Shown piece after piece: positions 45,353-54,108 of a stretch of DNA of 64,000 bases. The notes under the pieces are model-generated. The model saw only the letters and a program-made list of their open reading frames with translations. It was not told the DNA's origin and made no database searches. This DNA is from Mycobacterium sp. 141 (GTDB lineage Bacteria; Actinomycetota; Actinomycetes; Mycobacteriales; Mycobacteriaceae). Each line of letters opens with the position of its first letter. The first letter of the stretch is position 1. The translations under genes and the position numbers were made by a program. Location of the stretch: NCBI RefSeq assembly GCF_000382405.1, contig NZ_KB908255.1:310001-374000 (forward strand). The letters run 5' to 3'.

Positions 45353-45459
45353 CCGCTGTCTCCTCCGTATCCATGCATAGACTCAGTCGCCGCAGGCACC
45401 AAACGTACCGCAGGGCCGCCCGGTGTTTCAGGGCACAGCGGCGACCAGCAGGAGGCGAT

Positions 45460-46419
45460 ATGGCCGGCGAGAACAATCCGGATACTCTCGCGGGGGTCGG
45501 CGAGTTCACCGTCATCGACCGGTTGGTGGCGGGGCGGGAACAGCCCGCGACGGTGGCGCTGGGACCCGGCGATGACGCCGCAGTGGTGCGCGCTGACGAC
45601 GGCCGCACCGCAGTGTCGGTCGACATGCTGGTGCAGGACCGTCATTTTCGGCTGGACTGGTCGACGCCACATGACATCGGGCGCAAGGCCATCGCGCAGA
45701 ATGCCGCCGACATCGAAGCCATGGGCGCTCGGGCCACGGCGTTTGTCGTCGCGTTCGGCGCACCCGCCGACACCGCCAGCGCGGCGGCTGTCGAACTCGC
45801 CGACGGGATGTGGGACGAAGCGCATCGGCTCGGTGCGGGCATCGTCGGCGGTGATCTGGTGCGGGCCCCGTTGTGGGTGGTATCGGTCACGGTCCTGGGT
45901 GATCTCGAAGGCCGGCCCCCGGTGCTGCGCAGTACCGCCCGCGCCGGTGACACCGTCGCGGTGGTCGGTGAGCTGGGGCGATCTGCCGCGGGATATGTAC
46001 TGTGGCACAACGGTATTGACCAGTATCCTGAGTTACGGCGGCGGCACTTGGTACCTGTGCCGCCGTACGGCCAAGGGGCGGCCGCAGCCCGCGCCGGTGC
46101 CACCTCGATGACCGATGTGTCCGACGGGTTGCTCGCCGATCTCGGCCACATCGCGACGGCTTCGGGGGTCGTCATCGACCTGTGCGCCGACGCGCTCACC
46201 GCCGACTGCGCCGCGGTCGCTGCCGCCGCGTCGGTCACCGGTGCCAATCCGTTGGACTGGGTGCTCGGTGGTGGCGAGGACCACGCGCTGGTGGCGACCT
46301 TCGCCGGAGCTGTGCCGGACGGGTGGCGGGTGATCGGCCGGGTGATCGACGGTCCGGCGCGGGTGCTGGTCGACGGCGACGCGTGGGTGGGAAACCCGGG
46401 ATGGCAGTCGTTCGATTAA
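45460..46419 (+). CDS. thiL: Thiamine-monophosphate kinase
   Basis: ThiL phosphorylates thiamine monophosphate to the active cofactor. The 319-residue AIR-synthase-fold protein has LGPGDDAAVV, the Mg/ATP segments SVDMLVQDRHF and GGDLVRAP, and SDGLLADLGHIA. AGGAGG lies four to ten bases before the ATG at 45460; the earlier in-frame Met is in sequence without sense. Confidence 0.94.
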   Translation: MAGENNPDTLAGVGEFTVIDRLVAGREQPATVALGPGDDAAVVRADDGRTAVSVDMLVQDRHFRLDWSTPHDIGRKAIAQNAADIEAMGARATAFVVAFGAPADTASAAAVELADGMWDEAHRLGAGIVGGDLVRAPLWVVSVTVLGDLEGRPPVLRSTARAGDTVAVVGELGRSAAGYVLWHNGIDQYPELRRRHLVPVPPYGQGAAAARAGATSMTDVSDGLLADLGHIATASGVVIDLCADALTADCAAVAAAASVTGANPLDWVLGGGEDHALVATFAGAVPDGWRVIGRVIDGPARVLVDGDAWVGNPGWQSFD

Positions 46420-46443
46420 CGGCTCAGGCTAAGTTGGTTTTTC

Positions 46444-46518
46444 GTGACGGCGGACGCGAGGAGCCAATGATGACGGCGGACGCGAGGAGCCAATGATGAC
46501 GGCGGACGCGAGCAGTTC
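46444..46518 (+). repeat. 26-bp tandem repeat carrying the ung ribosome-binding site and start
   Basis: The unit TGACGGCGGACGCGAG plus GAGCCAATGA occurs at 46445-46470 and 46471-46496, with a third partial copy from 46497 inside ung. Each copy carries a GAGGAG box and ATGATG. As 26 is not a multiple of three, the copies are in different frames. They create two short ORFs, GTG 46444 to TGA 46470 and ATG 46467 to TGA 46496, each overlapping the next start. Confidence 0.85.
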
Positions 46519-47203
46519 AACAACGGCACGGCCTCTGAGTGAACTTGTCGAGGCCGGCTGGGCGCGGGCTCTTGAGCCGGTAAGCCCGCAGGTGGCGCAG
46601 ATGGGGGAGTTCCTCCGCGAAGAGCTCAGCTTCGGCAGGCGTTATCTGCCGGCCGGGCAGAATGTCCTGCGCGCCTTCAGTTTTCCATTCGACCAGGTGC
46701 GGGTGCTGATTGTGGGACAGGATCCTTACCCGACGCCCGGGCATGCGGTGGGCCTGAGTTTCTCGGTTGCCCCCGACGTGCGGCCGCTGCCGCGCAGCCT
46801 GGCCAACATCTTTACCGAGTACACCGAGGACCTCGGTTACCCCCAGCCCAGTACCGGTGATCTGACGCCGTGGGCGCAGCAGGGCGTGCTGCTGCTCAAC
46901 CGTGTGCTCACCGTGCGGCCGGGCACTCCGGCATCGCATCGGGGCAAGGGATGGGAAGCGGTCACGGAATGCGCGATCCGGGCATTGGTGGCTCGGCAGC
47001 AGCCGATGGTGGCGGTGTTGTGGGGGCGCGATGCGTCGACCCTGAAACCGATGCTGGCCGAAGGTGATTGCGCGACTATCGAGTCCCCGCACCCATCACC
47101 GTTGTCGGCGTCGCGCGGATTCTTCGGATCCCGGCCGTTCAGCCGCGCGAACGAACTCCTGCAGCAGAAGGGTGCCGAGCCGATCGACTGGCGGCTGCCC
47201 TGA
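46493..47203 (+). CDS. ung: Uracil-DNA glycosylase, family 1
   Basis: Ung removes uracil from DNA. The 236-residue product has the water-activating loop [16 protein letters not shown], the uracil-binding segment [11 protein letters not shown] and the Leu-loop [18 protein letters not shown]. Start ATG 46493 or 46496 follows GAGGAG. The start overlaps the stop of a nine-codon upstream ORF made by a tandem repeat, so translation may be coupled. Confidence 0.95.
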   Translation: MMTADASSSTTARPLSELVEAGWARALEPVSPQVAQMGEFLREELSFGRRYLPAGQNVLRAFSFPFDQVRVLIVGQDPYPTPGHAVGLSFSVAPDVRPLPRSLANIFTEYTEDLGYPQPSTGDLTPWAQQGVLLLNRVLTVRPGTPASHRGKGWEAVTECAIRALVARQQPMVAVLWGRDASTLKPMLAEGDCATIESPHPSPLSASRGFFGSRPFSRANELLQQKGAEPIDWRLP

Positions 47204-47229
47204 GGGGATTCCCGCTCATGGCATTCCGG

Positions 47230-47391
47230 GCGACCCAGGAATCGCCGGAGGTGCAGGATGACTGGCGGCGACGGAACCACGACAGTGTCGTTCCAGTCGC
47301 TCGGCGTGGTGAACCCAGTGGTCGGCTGATCGCCGGACTTGCTGCCCCCGCACGCCATCAGGGCCGAAGCCACCGCTAACGTACAGGCGCA
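47230..47391 (-). pseudogene. Possible lipoprotein remnant
   Basis: One minus-strand frame reads as a lipoprotein signal (segment FVRFLYGCACTLAVASALMAC with lipobox LMAC), then GGSKSGDQPTTGFTTPSDWN. No start codon stands at the right place; an ATG nearby is in another frame. The coding sense fades before the ung 3' end. I read it as a decayed gene with low confidence. The rest of the 358-base ung-rpmB gap holds only the tandem repeat at 47492-47568. Confidence 0.3.
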
Positions 47392-47491
47392 TCCGTACAG
47401 GAATCGGACGAACAGTGAAGAGAATTCATGCCGGCAGGAGGCACTCTGCCGGGCCCCACAATCAAACGGCCGCAGCGCTGCTGACTAACCA

Positions 47492-47568
47492 GCTCAGCCG
47501 TGCCGGTTTTCGTCTTCGCGCAAGCGCTCAGCCGCGCCGGTTTTCGTCTTCGCGCAAGCGCTCAGCCG
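47492..47568. repeat. 34-bp tandem repeat over the rpmB stop codon
   Basis: The word GCTCAGCCG recurs at 47492, 47526 and 47560, a period of 34, with nearly identical sequence between. On the minus strand each copy includes a TGA; the first one read (47562-47564) is the rpmB stop and the others lie just after it. Confidence 0.75.
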
Positions 47569-47756
47569 CGCGAGACCTTGCCGGCCTTGATGCAGGACGT
47601 GCAGGCGTTCACACGCTGCTTGTTGCCACCCGGGCGTGCCACGGCACGCACCGACTGGATGTTCGGATCCCAGCGCCGATTGGTCCGCCGATGCGAATGC
47701 GACACCGACTTGCCGAATCCCGGCGCCTTCCCGCAGATATCGCACACGGCAGCCAT
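47562..47756 (-). CDS. rpmB: 50S ribosomal protein L28, zinc-ribbon form
   Basis: The 64-residue L28 begins [21 protein letters not shown] and has two CxxC pairs (CDIC and CTSC), so it is the zinc-binding C+ form. Mycobacteria often also have a cysteine-free paralogue expressed on zinc depletion. GAGGAG precedes the ATG. It is divergent from the DAK2 gene. Confidence 0.94.
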   Translation of the reverse strand: MAAVCDICGKAPGFGKSVSHSHRRTNRRWDPNIQSVRAVARPGGNKQRVNACTSCIKAGKVSRG

Positions 47757-47938
47757 ATCAACACTCCTCGAAATCAGTACTTGGGGGTCTGGGCCTGGTC
47801 ACCGCAAATCAACGCGGCTCGACCCGACAACCCGATCAGAATACCGGCCGGCCAGGGTATCGCCAAAATCGTCGATCAACCGCGTGTCAGGTTATGCACA
47901 GGGCCCGGTGCTCTGATCAGCATTGTCGCTGGCACTGG

Positions 47939-47944
47939 CTAGGC
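47939..47944 (+). promoter_or_regulatory. -10 box upstream of the DAK2-recG operon
   Basis: TAGGCT at 47939-47944 predicts a transcript starting near 47951, about 65 bases before the ATG at 48017, which has a GGAGGGGG ribosome-binding site. The 215-base gap to rpmB holds nothing else I can assign. Confidence 0.35.
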
Positions 47945-48016
47945 TGACGCGCACAGCGGCCACGCCGCACGGTGCCTGTTCTCGGCTGGGAACGGCTCGG
48001 GATTGGAGGGGGTTCG

Positions 48017-49636
48017 ATGGCTGCTCGCCGGCTTGACGCCTCCGCTCTGCGCGCGTGGGCCCACACTGCCGTCGAAGAGCTGATTGCGCACACAGACGAG
48101 ATCAACCGGCTCAATGTGTTCCCGGTGCCCGACGCCGATACCGGCACAAACATGCTGTTCACGATGCGTTCGGCGTGGGCGCAGGTAAACGGGGATCGGG
48201 CCGGTGACGTTGCGCAGGTGGCAGCCGCGCTGGCTGCGGGCGCGCTGCAAGGAGCCCGCGGAAACTCCGGGGTGATCCTCTCGCAGATCTTGTCGGCCGT
48301 TGCCGAGGTGATTGCGTCCGCCGCGCTCCAGCGCGAAGGTGATCTGGCCGACATCGACGGTGTGCTGTTTGGCGCGGCTCTGCGACACGCCGTCGCACTC
48401 GTGGTCGCATCCATGGACGAGCCGGTTTCGGGCACCATCGTCTCGGTGCTGCAGGCGGCTGCAGGCGCCGCCGAGCACTGCGCCGCCGACGGAGCCGACA
48501 TCGCCGCGGTCAGTCTGGCCGCAGCAGAAGCCGCCGGCGCGGCGCTGGACCGGACGCCGCATCAACTCGACGTGCTCGCCGAGGCCGGTGTGGTCGATTC
48601 CGGCGGCCGCGGCCTGCTGGTACTGCTGGACGCGATGACGTCCACGATCGCGGGATGTGCGCCGCACCGGCCGGCGTACCAACCATCGGCTCAACCGACT
48701 CGCCCCGCCACCGCGGCCCCGCCACAGTTCGAGGTGATGTATCGGCTCAGCGGATGCGGCCCTGGCGCCGTCGAAGGGCTGCGCGCCGGGCTGGAGCAAC
48801 TGGGCGAGTCGGTGACTATCGCCACCTTCGGCGGTGCCGAGTACTCGCTCCACGTCCACGTCGATGACGCCGGAGCAGCCGTCGAGGCGGGTTTGGCAGT
48901 GGGGACGCTCAGCCGTATCCAGATCACGGCACTGCTGGGCGGTGCCGGGGCGATCCCCGCCGCTGGCTGGTCGCGGGAGCGGGCGGTGCTGGCGGTGGTC
49001 GACGGCGACGGCGGTGCCGAGCTGTTCGCCGGTGAGGGGGCGGCGATATTGCGCTCCCGGGACGCTGAGCCGATCAGTGCCAAGCAGCTGCTGCGGGCTC
49101 TCGTCGACACCGGGGCCGCGCAGGTGATGGTGCTGCCCAACGGCTACGTCGCTGCCGAAGAGCTTGTTGCGGGCTGTACAGCTGCCATTGGATGGGGCAT
49201 CGACGTGGTGCCGGTGCCGACCGCCTCCATGGTGCAAGGGCTGGCCGCGTTGGCCGTCCACGACGGCGCCCGTCAGGCCGTCGACGACGGTTACGCCATG
49301 GCCCGCGCGGCTGCGGGGGCGCGGCACGGCGCCGTGCGGGTAGCCACTGAGGAAGCCCTGACCTGGGCCGGTACCTGCAAGCCCGGAGACGGACTCGGCA
49401 TCGCCGGCGACGAAGTGCTGATCGTCGGTCCAGATATCACGGCCGCGGCCGCCGGGCTCATCGATCTGCTGCTGATGGCCGGCGGTGAGCTCATCACGGT
49501 GCTGACCGGCGACGGAGTCACCTGCGAGGTGGGCCGAGCACTGCAGGAGCACGTGCACAGCAAGCATCTCGGGGCCGAGTTGGTGACCTACCACACCGGG
49601 CACCGCGACGACGCCCTGCTGATCGGAGTCGAGTAG
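48017..49636 (+). CDS. DAK2-domain protein, FakA/YloV-like (Rv2974c-like)
   Basis: The 539-residue product has an N-terminal DAK2 kinase domain with the metal/nucleotide motif NVFPVPDADTGTNM and GARGNSGVILSQIL, and a C-terminal DegV-like/FakA second half. In Firmicutes FakA phosphorylates fatty acids bound to FakB; the substrate in mycobacteria is not established. The ATG at 48017 is preceded by GGAGGGGG. Its TAG overlaps the recG GTG, so the genes are coupled. Confidence 0.88.
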   Translation: MAARRLDASALRAWAHTAVEELIAHTDEINRLNVFPVPDADTGTNMLFTMRSAWAQVNGDRAGDVAQVAAALAAGALQGARGNSGVILSQILSAVAEVIASAALQREGDLADIDGVLFGAALRHAVALVVASMDEPVSGTIVSVLQAAAGAAEHCAADGADIAAVSLAAAEAAGAALDRTPHQLDVLAEAGVVDSGGRGLLVLLDAMTSTIAGCAPHRPAYQPSAQPTRPATAAPPQFEVMYRLSGCGPGAVEGLRAGLEQLGESVTIATFGGAEYSLHVHVDDAGAAVEAGLAVGTLSRIQITALLGGAGAIPAAGWSRERAVLAVVDGDGGAELFAGEGAAILRSRDAEPISAKQLLRALVDTGAAQVMVLPNGYVAAEELVAGCTAAIGWGIDVVPVPTASMVQGLAALAVHDGARQAVDDGYAMARAAAGARHGAVRVATEEALTWAGTCKPGDGLGIAGDEVLIVGPDITAAAAGLIDLLLMAGGELITVLTGDGVTCEVGRALQEHVHSKHLGAELVTYHTGHRDDALLIGVE

Positions 49637-51891
49637 TGGCCGGCCTCTCCGACCGGCTGGACCTGGTAATCGGGGCCAAGTCGGCCAAACCGCTCGAGGA
49701 GCACTTCGGTATCCGCACCGTCAACGATCTGCTGCGGCACTATCCCCGCAAGTACAGCGACGGTATGACGGTCCGCGGTGAGGGTGAAGCCCTCGACCTG
49801 GAAGAGGGCGAACACGTCACCTTCATCGAGGTCGTCACCGAGACCAAAGAAGGGACCATGAAGCCCGTCTTCGACAAGAAGACCGGGCGGCAGAAGACCC
49901 GCAAGTGGCTGCGTGTCACGCTCGGCAAGCACCGGCCCGCCGTCACCGCAACGTTTTTCAATGCGGGGTGGATGGTGGACAAGCTTCCGGTCGACACCAG
50001 GCTCATGCTCTCCGGTGAGGTCAAGTACTTCCGTAATACCCTGCAGCTGGACCATCCGGCGTTCCTGGTGCTCGACTCGCCGTCGGGTAAACAGTTCGGT
50101 ACCAAGTCGCTGAAAACCATCGCGACGGCCTCCGGCGCCAGCGGCGATGACATGCTGGCCGCCTTCGAGCGGGAGTTCTTCCCGATTTATCCGGCGTGCG
50201 CCAAGGTGCAGAGCTGGGATATCTACTCCTGCGTGCGTCAGGTGCTCGACGTCCTCGACCCCGTACCCGACCCCCTACCGGAATCATTTGTCCAACAACG
50301 GAATCTGATGTCCGAAGACGAAGCGTTGCGGGCCATTCACCTGGCCGAGAATGCGACGCAGCGCGACCGGGCCGCCGAACGGTTGACCTATGACGAGGCG
50401 ATCGGGCTGCAATGGGGCCTGGTGGCCCGGCGCCACGGCGAATTGAGTGAGTCAGGTCCGCAGGCGCCGTGGACCGACGACGGGCTGGCCGCCGAGTTGT
50501 TGCGGACGCTGCCGTTCGAGCTGACAGCGGGCCAGCGTGAGGTGCTCGACGTGGTGTCGGCCGAACTGGCCTCGACCCGCCCGATGAACCGGATGCTGCA
50601 GGGCGAGGTCGGCTCCGGCAAAACCATCGTGTCGCTGTTGGCGATGCTGCAGATGGTCGACGCCGGCTACCAGTGTGCACTGCTGGCGCCCACGGAAGTG
50701 CTTGCTGCCCAACATGCCCGGTCCGTGCGTGAGGCGCTGGGGCCGCTGGCGATGGCAGGCGAGCTCGGTGGCGCCGAGCACGGTACCCGGGTGGCGCTGC
50801 TGACCGGATCGATGTCGGCGGCGCAGAAGCGACAGGTGCGCGAGGAGGTCGCCTCCGGTGCGGCCGGCATCGTGATCGGCACCCATGCCTTGCTGCAGGA
50901 CGCGGTGGAATTCGAAAACCTCGGCATGGTGGTGGTCGACGAGCAGCACCGGTTCGGCGTGGAGCAGCGGGACACATTGCGTGCCAAGGCTCGTGAGGGT
51001 TTCACCCCACACCTGCTGGTGATGACGGCCACGCCGATTCCGCGCACCGTCGCGCTCACCGTGTACGGCGATCTGGAGACGTCGACACTGCGTGAACTGC
51101 CCCGCGGTCGTCAACCCATCACCAGCAACGCCATTTTCGTGTCACAGAAGCCGGCGTGGCTGGATCGCGCGTGGGCGCGGATCCGCGAGGAGGTTGCCGC
51201 CGGCCGCCAGGCCTATGTGGTGGCGTCACGCATCGACGAATCCGACAAGGATCCCAAGGAGTCAAAAGACGGCAAGCAGGCCGGCCCGCCCCCGGTCACC
51301 GTCGTCGACCTGTTCGACGGGCTGCAGCGCGGGCCACTGTCGGGGCTGCGGCTGGGTCTCATGCACGGTCGGCTGCCCGGCGATGAGAAGGATGGGGTGA
51401 TGTCGGCTTTCCGGGCCGGTGAACTCGACGTCCTGGTGTGCACCACCGTGATCGAGGTTGGTGTAGACGTGCCCAACGCCACGGTGATGGTAGTGATGGA
51501 CGCCGACCGGTTCGGCATCAGTCAGCTGCATCAGCTGCGCGGCCGGATCGGTCGCGGGCAGCATCCGAGCCTGTGCCTGCTAGCCACCCGGCTGCCGGAA
51601 TCTTCCAAAGCGGGGGAGCGGATCAAGGCCGTCGCCGGCACCCTCGACGGCTTTGCTCTCGCCGATCTCGACCTCGACGAGCGTCGCGAGGGAGATGTGT
51701 TGGGGCTCAACCAGTCCGGGCGGACCATCAATTTGCGGTTCCTGTCGCTGCGCGAGCATCTGGAGGTGATCACCGATGCGCGGGAATACTGCGAATCGTT
51801 CTATGAGCAAGACCCGAACAATGCCGGGATGGGCCTGCTGGCGGCCCAGTTCATCGAGACCGACCGTGTCGAGTACCTGGACAAATCGTGA
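49636..51891 (+). CDS. recG: ATP-dependent DNA helicase RecG
   Basis: RecG remodels stalled forks and branched DNA. The 751-residue product has an N-terminal wedge/OB domain, Walker A GEVGSGKT with Lys329, the DExH box DEQHRFGVEQR, motif III MTATPIPRT and the C-terminal helicase motif segment QLRGRIGRGQ. It starts at a GTG overlapping the previous stop (TAGTG), and its TGA overlaps the next GTG. Confidence 0.96.
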   Translation: MAGLSDRLDLVIGAKSAKPLEEHFGIRTVNDLLRHYPRKYSDGMTVRGEGEALDLEEGEHVTFIEVVTETKEGTMKPVFDKKTGRQKTRKWLRVTLGKHRPAVTATFFNAGWMVDKLPVDTRLMLSGEVKYFRNTLQLDHPAFLVLDSPSGKQFGTKSLKTIATASGASGDDMLAAFEREFFPIYPACAKVQSWDIYSCVRQVLDVLDPVPDPLPESFVQQRNLMSEDEALRAIHLAENATQRDRAAERLTYDEAIGLQWGLVARRHGELSESGPQAPWTDDGLAAELLRTLPFELTAGQREVLDVVSAELASTRPMNRMLQGEVGSGKTIVSLLAMLQMVDAGYQCALLAPTEVLAAQHARSVREALGPLAMAGELGGAEHGTRVALLTGSMSAAQKRQVREEVASGAAGIVIGTHALLQDAVEFENLGMVVVDEQHRFGVEQRDTLRAKAREGFTPHLLVMTATPIPRTVALTVYGDLETSTLRELPRGRQPITSNAIFVSQKPAWLDRAWARIREEVAAGRQAYVVASRIDESDKDPKESKDGKQAGPPPVTVVDLFDGLQRGPLSGLRLGLMHGRLPGDEKDGVMSAFRAGELDVLVCTTVIEVGVDVPNATVMVVMDADRFGISQLHQLRGRIGRGQHPSLCLLATRLPESSKAGERIKAVAGTLDGFALADLDLDERREGDVLGLNQSGRTINLRFLSLREHLEVITDAREYCESFYEQDPNNAGMGLLAAQFIETDRVEYLDKS

Positions 51892-52415
51892 ACCGGCTGG
51901 CGTGGTTGGCGATCGCGGTGGCATTGACGGTCGTCGTCGCCGTCCAGGTGACGCAGTCTGCGCAGAGGTCCAGCCGGTTCGTCGCAGAAGCCGACATACC
52001 GACCCTCGCGGCCGGAACCGATGTGCTGGGTGGAATCCCTGAGATTCCGGTTCGGCTGCACGGCAACGACTATCGCCGCGCGGCGTTCGGCGAGGCCTGG
52101 GACGACGACAACAGTGCACCCGGTGGGTACAACGGCTGCGACACCCGCAACGACATCCTCAACCGCGATCTCACCGACAAAACGTACGTCGCGATCAAGC
52201 GGTGTCCTACCGCCGTCGCGACCGGCACCCTCCACGATCCCTACACCAACGCCGTCGTGGCCTTCGTCCGTGGCAACCAGGTCGGGGCCTCGGTCCAGAT
52301 CGACGACATCGGATCTGTAATTTTGACAAATGGAGCAGGCGTTTGTAATGGTCAGAGGGTAGATTATATGCCGCTGACAGTGGCTGATGTTATGCCGGTG
52401 CGGGCGGTGGTCTGA
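51888..52415 (+). pseudogene. Exported HNH-nuclease gene, left half (split by insertion)
   Basis: The first 139 codons encode a signal anchor (segment WLAIAVALTVVVAVQV) and the N-terminal part of a GmrSD-C/DUF1524-like HNH nuclease (DYRRAAFGEAWDDDN, YNGCDTRNDILNRDL). This is the gene expected after recG (Rv2972c-like). After VQID the sequence changes abruptly at about 52306 and runs on for 36 foreign codons to a TGA that overlaps the ATG of the intact homologue (TGATG). The missing second half, starting with the catalytic His, is found at 57766. GTG start overlaps the recG stop. Confidence 0.85.
52306..52311 (+). repeat. Left border direct repeat ACATCG
   Basis: This is the six-base word at the point where the left HNH half turns into foreign sequence. 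Its partner is at 57767-57772. It could be a target duplication or a recombination core. Confidence 0.55.
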
Positions 52416-53125
52416 TGGGCCGGCGGAGGGTGATGTGGCTGGGGGCGGCCGTTCTGGTGGCGTTGGCGGTAGCCATTCAGACTGTGATGTCGTCGACTGA
52501 TCGATCGGCGATGGTTGCCGCTGACCCGAATGTGCCGACGGTGGCTGCCGGGGTTGACGTTCTCGCCGGGGTGGCAGTCGTGCCGGAGCGCTCCCGGAGC
52601 GGCGATTACCGCCGTGCGGCCTTTGGGGAGGCGTGGACTGATGACAACGACGCTCCGAGTGGTCATAACGGGTGCGACACCCGCAATGACATTCTCGACC
52701 GCGATCTCATCGACAAGACATTCGTGTCGATCAAGCGTTGTCCACGTGCTGTGGCAACGGGTGTGCTGCATGATCCTTACACAGGTAAAACGATAAACTT
52801 CTTGCGCGGCAACAAGACTGGCGCAGCTATACAGATCGAGCATATCGTGCCCTTGGCCTACGCATGGGACCAAGGGGCGCGGGGTTGGCCCGAATCGCTT
52901 CGCATTCGGTTTGCGAATGATCCCGCGAATCTCCTTGCAGTAGAGGGGCAAGCGAATCAGGACAAGGGCGATCAGGAGCCCGCGGACTGGCTGCCGCCTA
53001 ACGCGGCGTTCCACTGCCAATACGCGATGCAGTTCATCGCGGTTCTGCGTGGCTACGCGCTTCCTGTTGACGAGCCCTCCGTCCCAGTCCTGAGGGAAGC
53101 TGCATCGACCTGTCCGATGGGCTGA
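52415..53125 (+). CDS. Exported HNH nuclease-like protein (intact homologue carried by the insert)
   Basis: The 236-residue product has an N-terminal membrane anchor (segment MWLGAAVLVALAVAIQTVM) and a complete GmrSD-C/DUF1524-like HNH domain: CDTRNDILDRDL, catalytic His143 in IEHIVPLAYAW, ANLLAVEGQANQDKGD and a C-terminal cysteine in STCPMG. It is collinear with the split host gene over its whole length but clearly diverged. Its ATG overlaps the stop of the truncated left half, so it can be translated by coupling from the recG transcript. It probably replaces the broken gene. Substrate unknown. Confidence 0.85.
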   Translation: MGRRRVMWLGAAVLVALAVAIQTVMSSTDRSAMVAADPNVPTVAAGVDVLAGVAVVPERSRSGDYRRAAFGEAWTDDNDAPSGHNGCDTRNDILDRDLIDKTFVSIKRCPRAVATGVLHDPYTGKTINFLRGNKTGAAIQIEHIVPLAYAWDQGARGWPESLRIRFANDPANLLAVEGQANQDKGDQEPADWLPPNAAFHCQYAMQFIAVLRGYALPVDEPSVPVLREAASTCPMG

Positions 53126-54108
53126 CGACTGTGTCATGTTGGGGTGATGTTGATGTCGGATCTGCCAGGCGATGACCGGCACGATGTGGAATGGGTGCGG
53201 GACGTGGTAGCTGGCTTGACCGACGAGGGCTTCGCCCGGCCATCCGCTGGCTAGTTAGCTTAGCTAGCGAGTATCGGTTGTGCGGGCGGGGGATGACAGC
53301 GAACCCGACCGTACGAAGGACGAAGGGCCGCACCAATGACGGCAACGCTGATGCTCATGCTCCGCACCGGCGTCCCGTGCGCGCTTTGAGGAACTGATCA
53401 CGCTCGGCCGCCACACTTGACACCCTGCGTTTGCATCAGAAGAATAAGCACCGCTCATATGTGGATTGGAAGTGCACACGATTGCATCCATACTTCCGCA
53501 TATTGGAGCAAATTTGATGGCTTCGGCCACGTAGACGGCAGGAAAGGAGCGTGTGTCATGGGGGTTAATTTGGCGCGTTCCGTTCATCTGCCAGTCGGTG
53601 GTCGGTAGTTTTCTCTCGCTCATCGCGAATCGCGTCCTAGCTTCTGGCCAGGTCGCGGCAGGACTTATGCGCGATATTCGGTTTTGAGTTCACTCGGCTA
53701 CGTCTGTCAGATGCGTTGAACCCTTGTCGATGTCTAGCTCGTGATCGTCGCTGGTCCCAGGTTCAGATCTCGCGTCTTGTGACGTGAGCGGTATGTCGCT
53801 TTTGAGCTCGCAGCTAAATCGACCGCTGCTGTAATTGCCTGGGTCTCTGCTAGATGTTCTCGGCCAAGGACCCAAAACGATGCCTTGTGTCGTTAGTTGA
53901 TTGCACAAGCCTCTCAAAAGGGTCCTCGACCGTTCGGTGCCTTATTTCGATGGCACCACATGTTCCCTTTGTCGTGCCCAATTCCCGTCTATTCAGCACA
54001 CCTTGAAGCGCAAATTTTGCTGTAGTCATTCGCGCGCGGCGAATCCCGCTGATGTTGAGCTGAAGCAGACTGCAGCACTTCTCGACAACACGACCAGGGG
54101 GAGTTGTA
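53126..54108. other. 983-base gene-poor, lower-GC stretch in the insert
   Basis: No convincing gene is visible, and sampled lines are about 55-57% GC, below the rest of the window. Two fragments stand out. One is a 33-codon ORF starting near 53152 (segment SDLPGDDRHDVEWVRDVVAG) that ends at 53251 and looks like a truncated gene start. The other is a 16-codon ORF at 53558-53608 behind an excellent AAAGGAG box. A structured RNA or regulatory region for the downstream StrR-like gene is possible. Confidence 0.4.
53558..53608 (+). CDS. Possible 16-codon ORF with strong ribosome-binding site
   Basis: AAAGGAG lies eight to nine bases before the ATG; the peptide ends at a TAG after 16 codons (MGVNLARSVHLPVGGR). 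It may be a leader peptide or the start of a truncated gene. Confidence 0.25.
   Translation: MGVNLARSVHLPVGGR

Noticed and set aside
47939..49603. 554-codon minus-strand frame opposite the DAK2 gene
   Set aside because: Antisense shadow of a clear coding region; composition is that of GC-rich antisense frames.
52415..53125. Type IV restriction enzyme GmrSD
   Set aside because: Only the HNH-type C-terminal fold is present, with a membrane anchor in place of the GmrS/DUF262 half, so an intracellular restriction role is not supported.
53264..53623. Minus-strand 119-codon ORF in the gene-poor part of the insert
   Set aside because: No ribosome-binding site, no recognisable domain and unremarkable codon pattern; not enough to call a gene.
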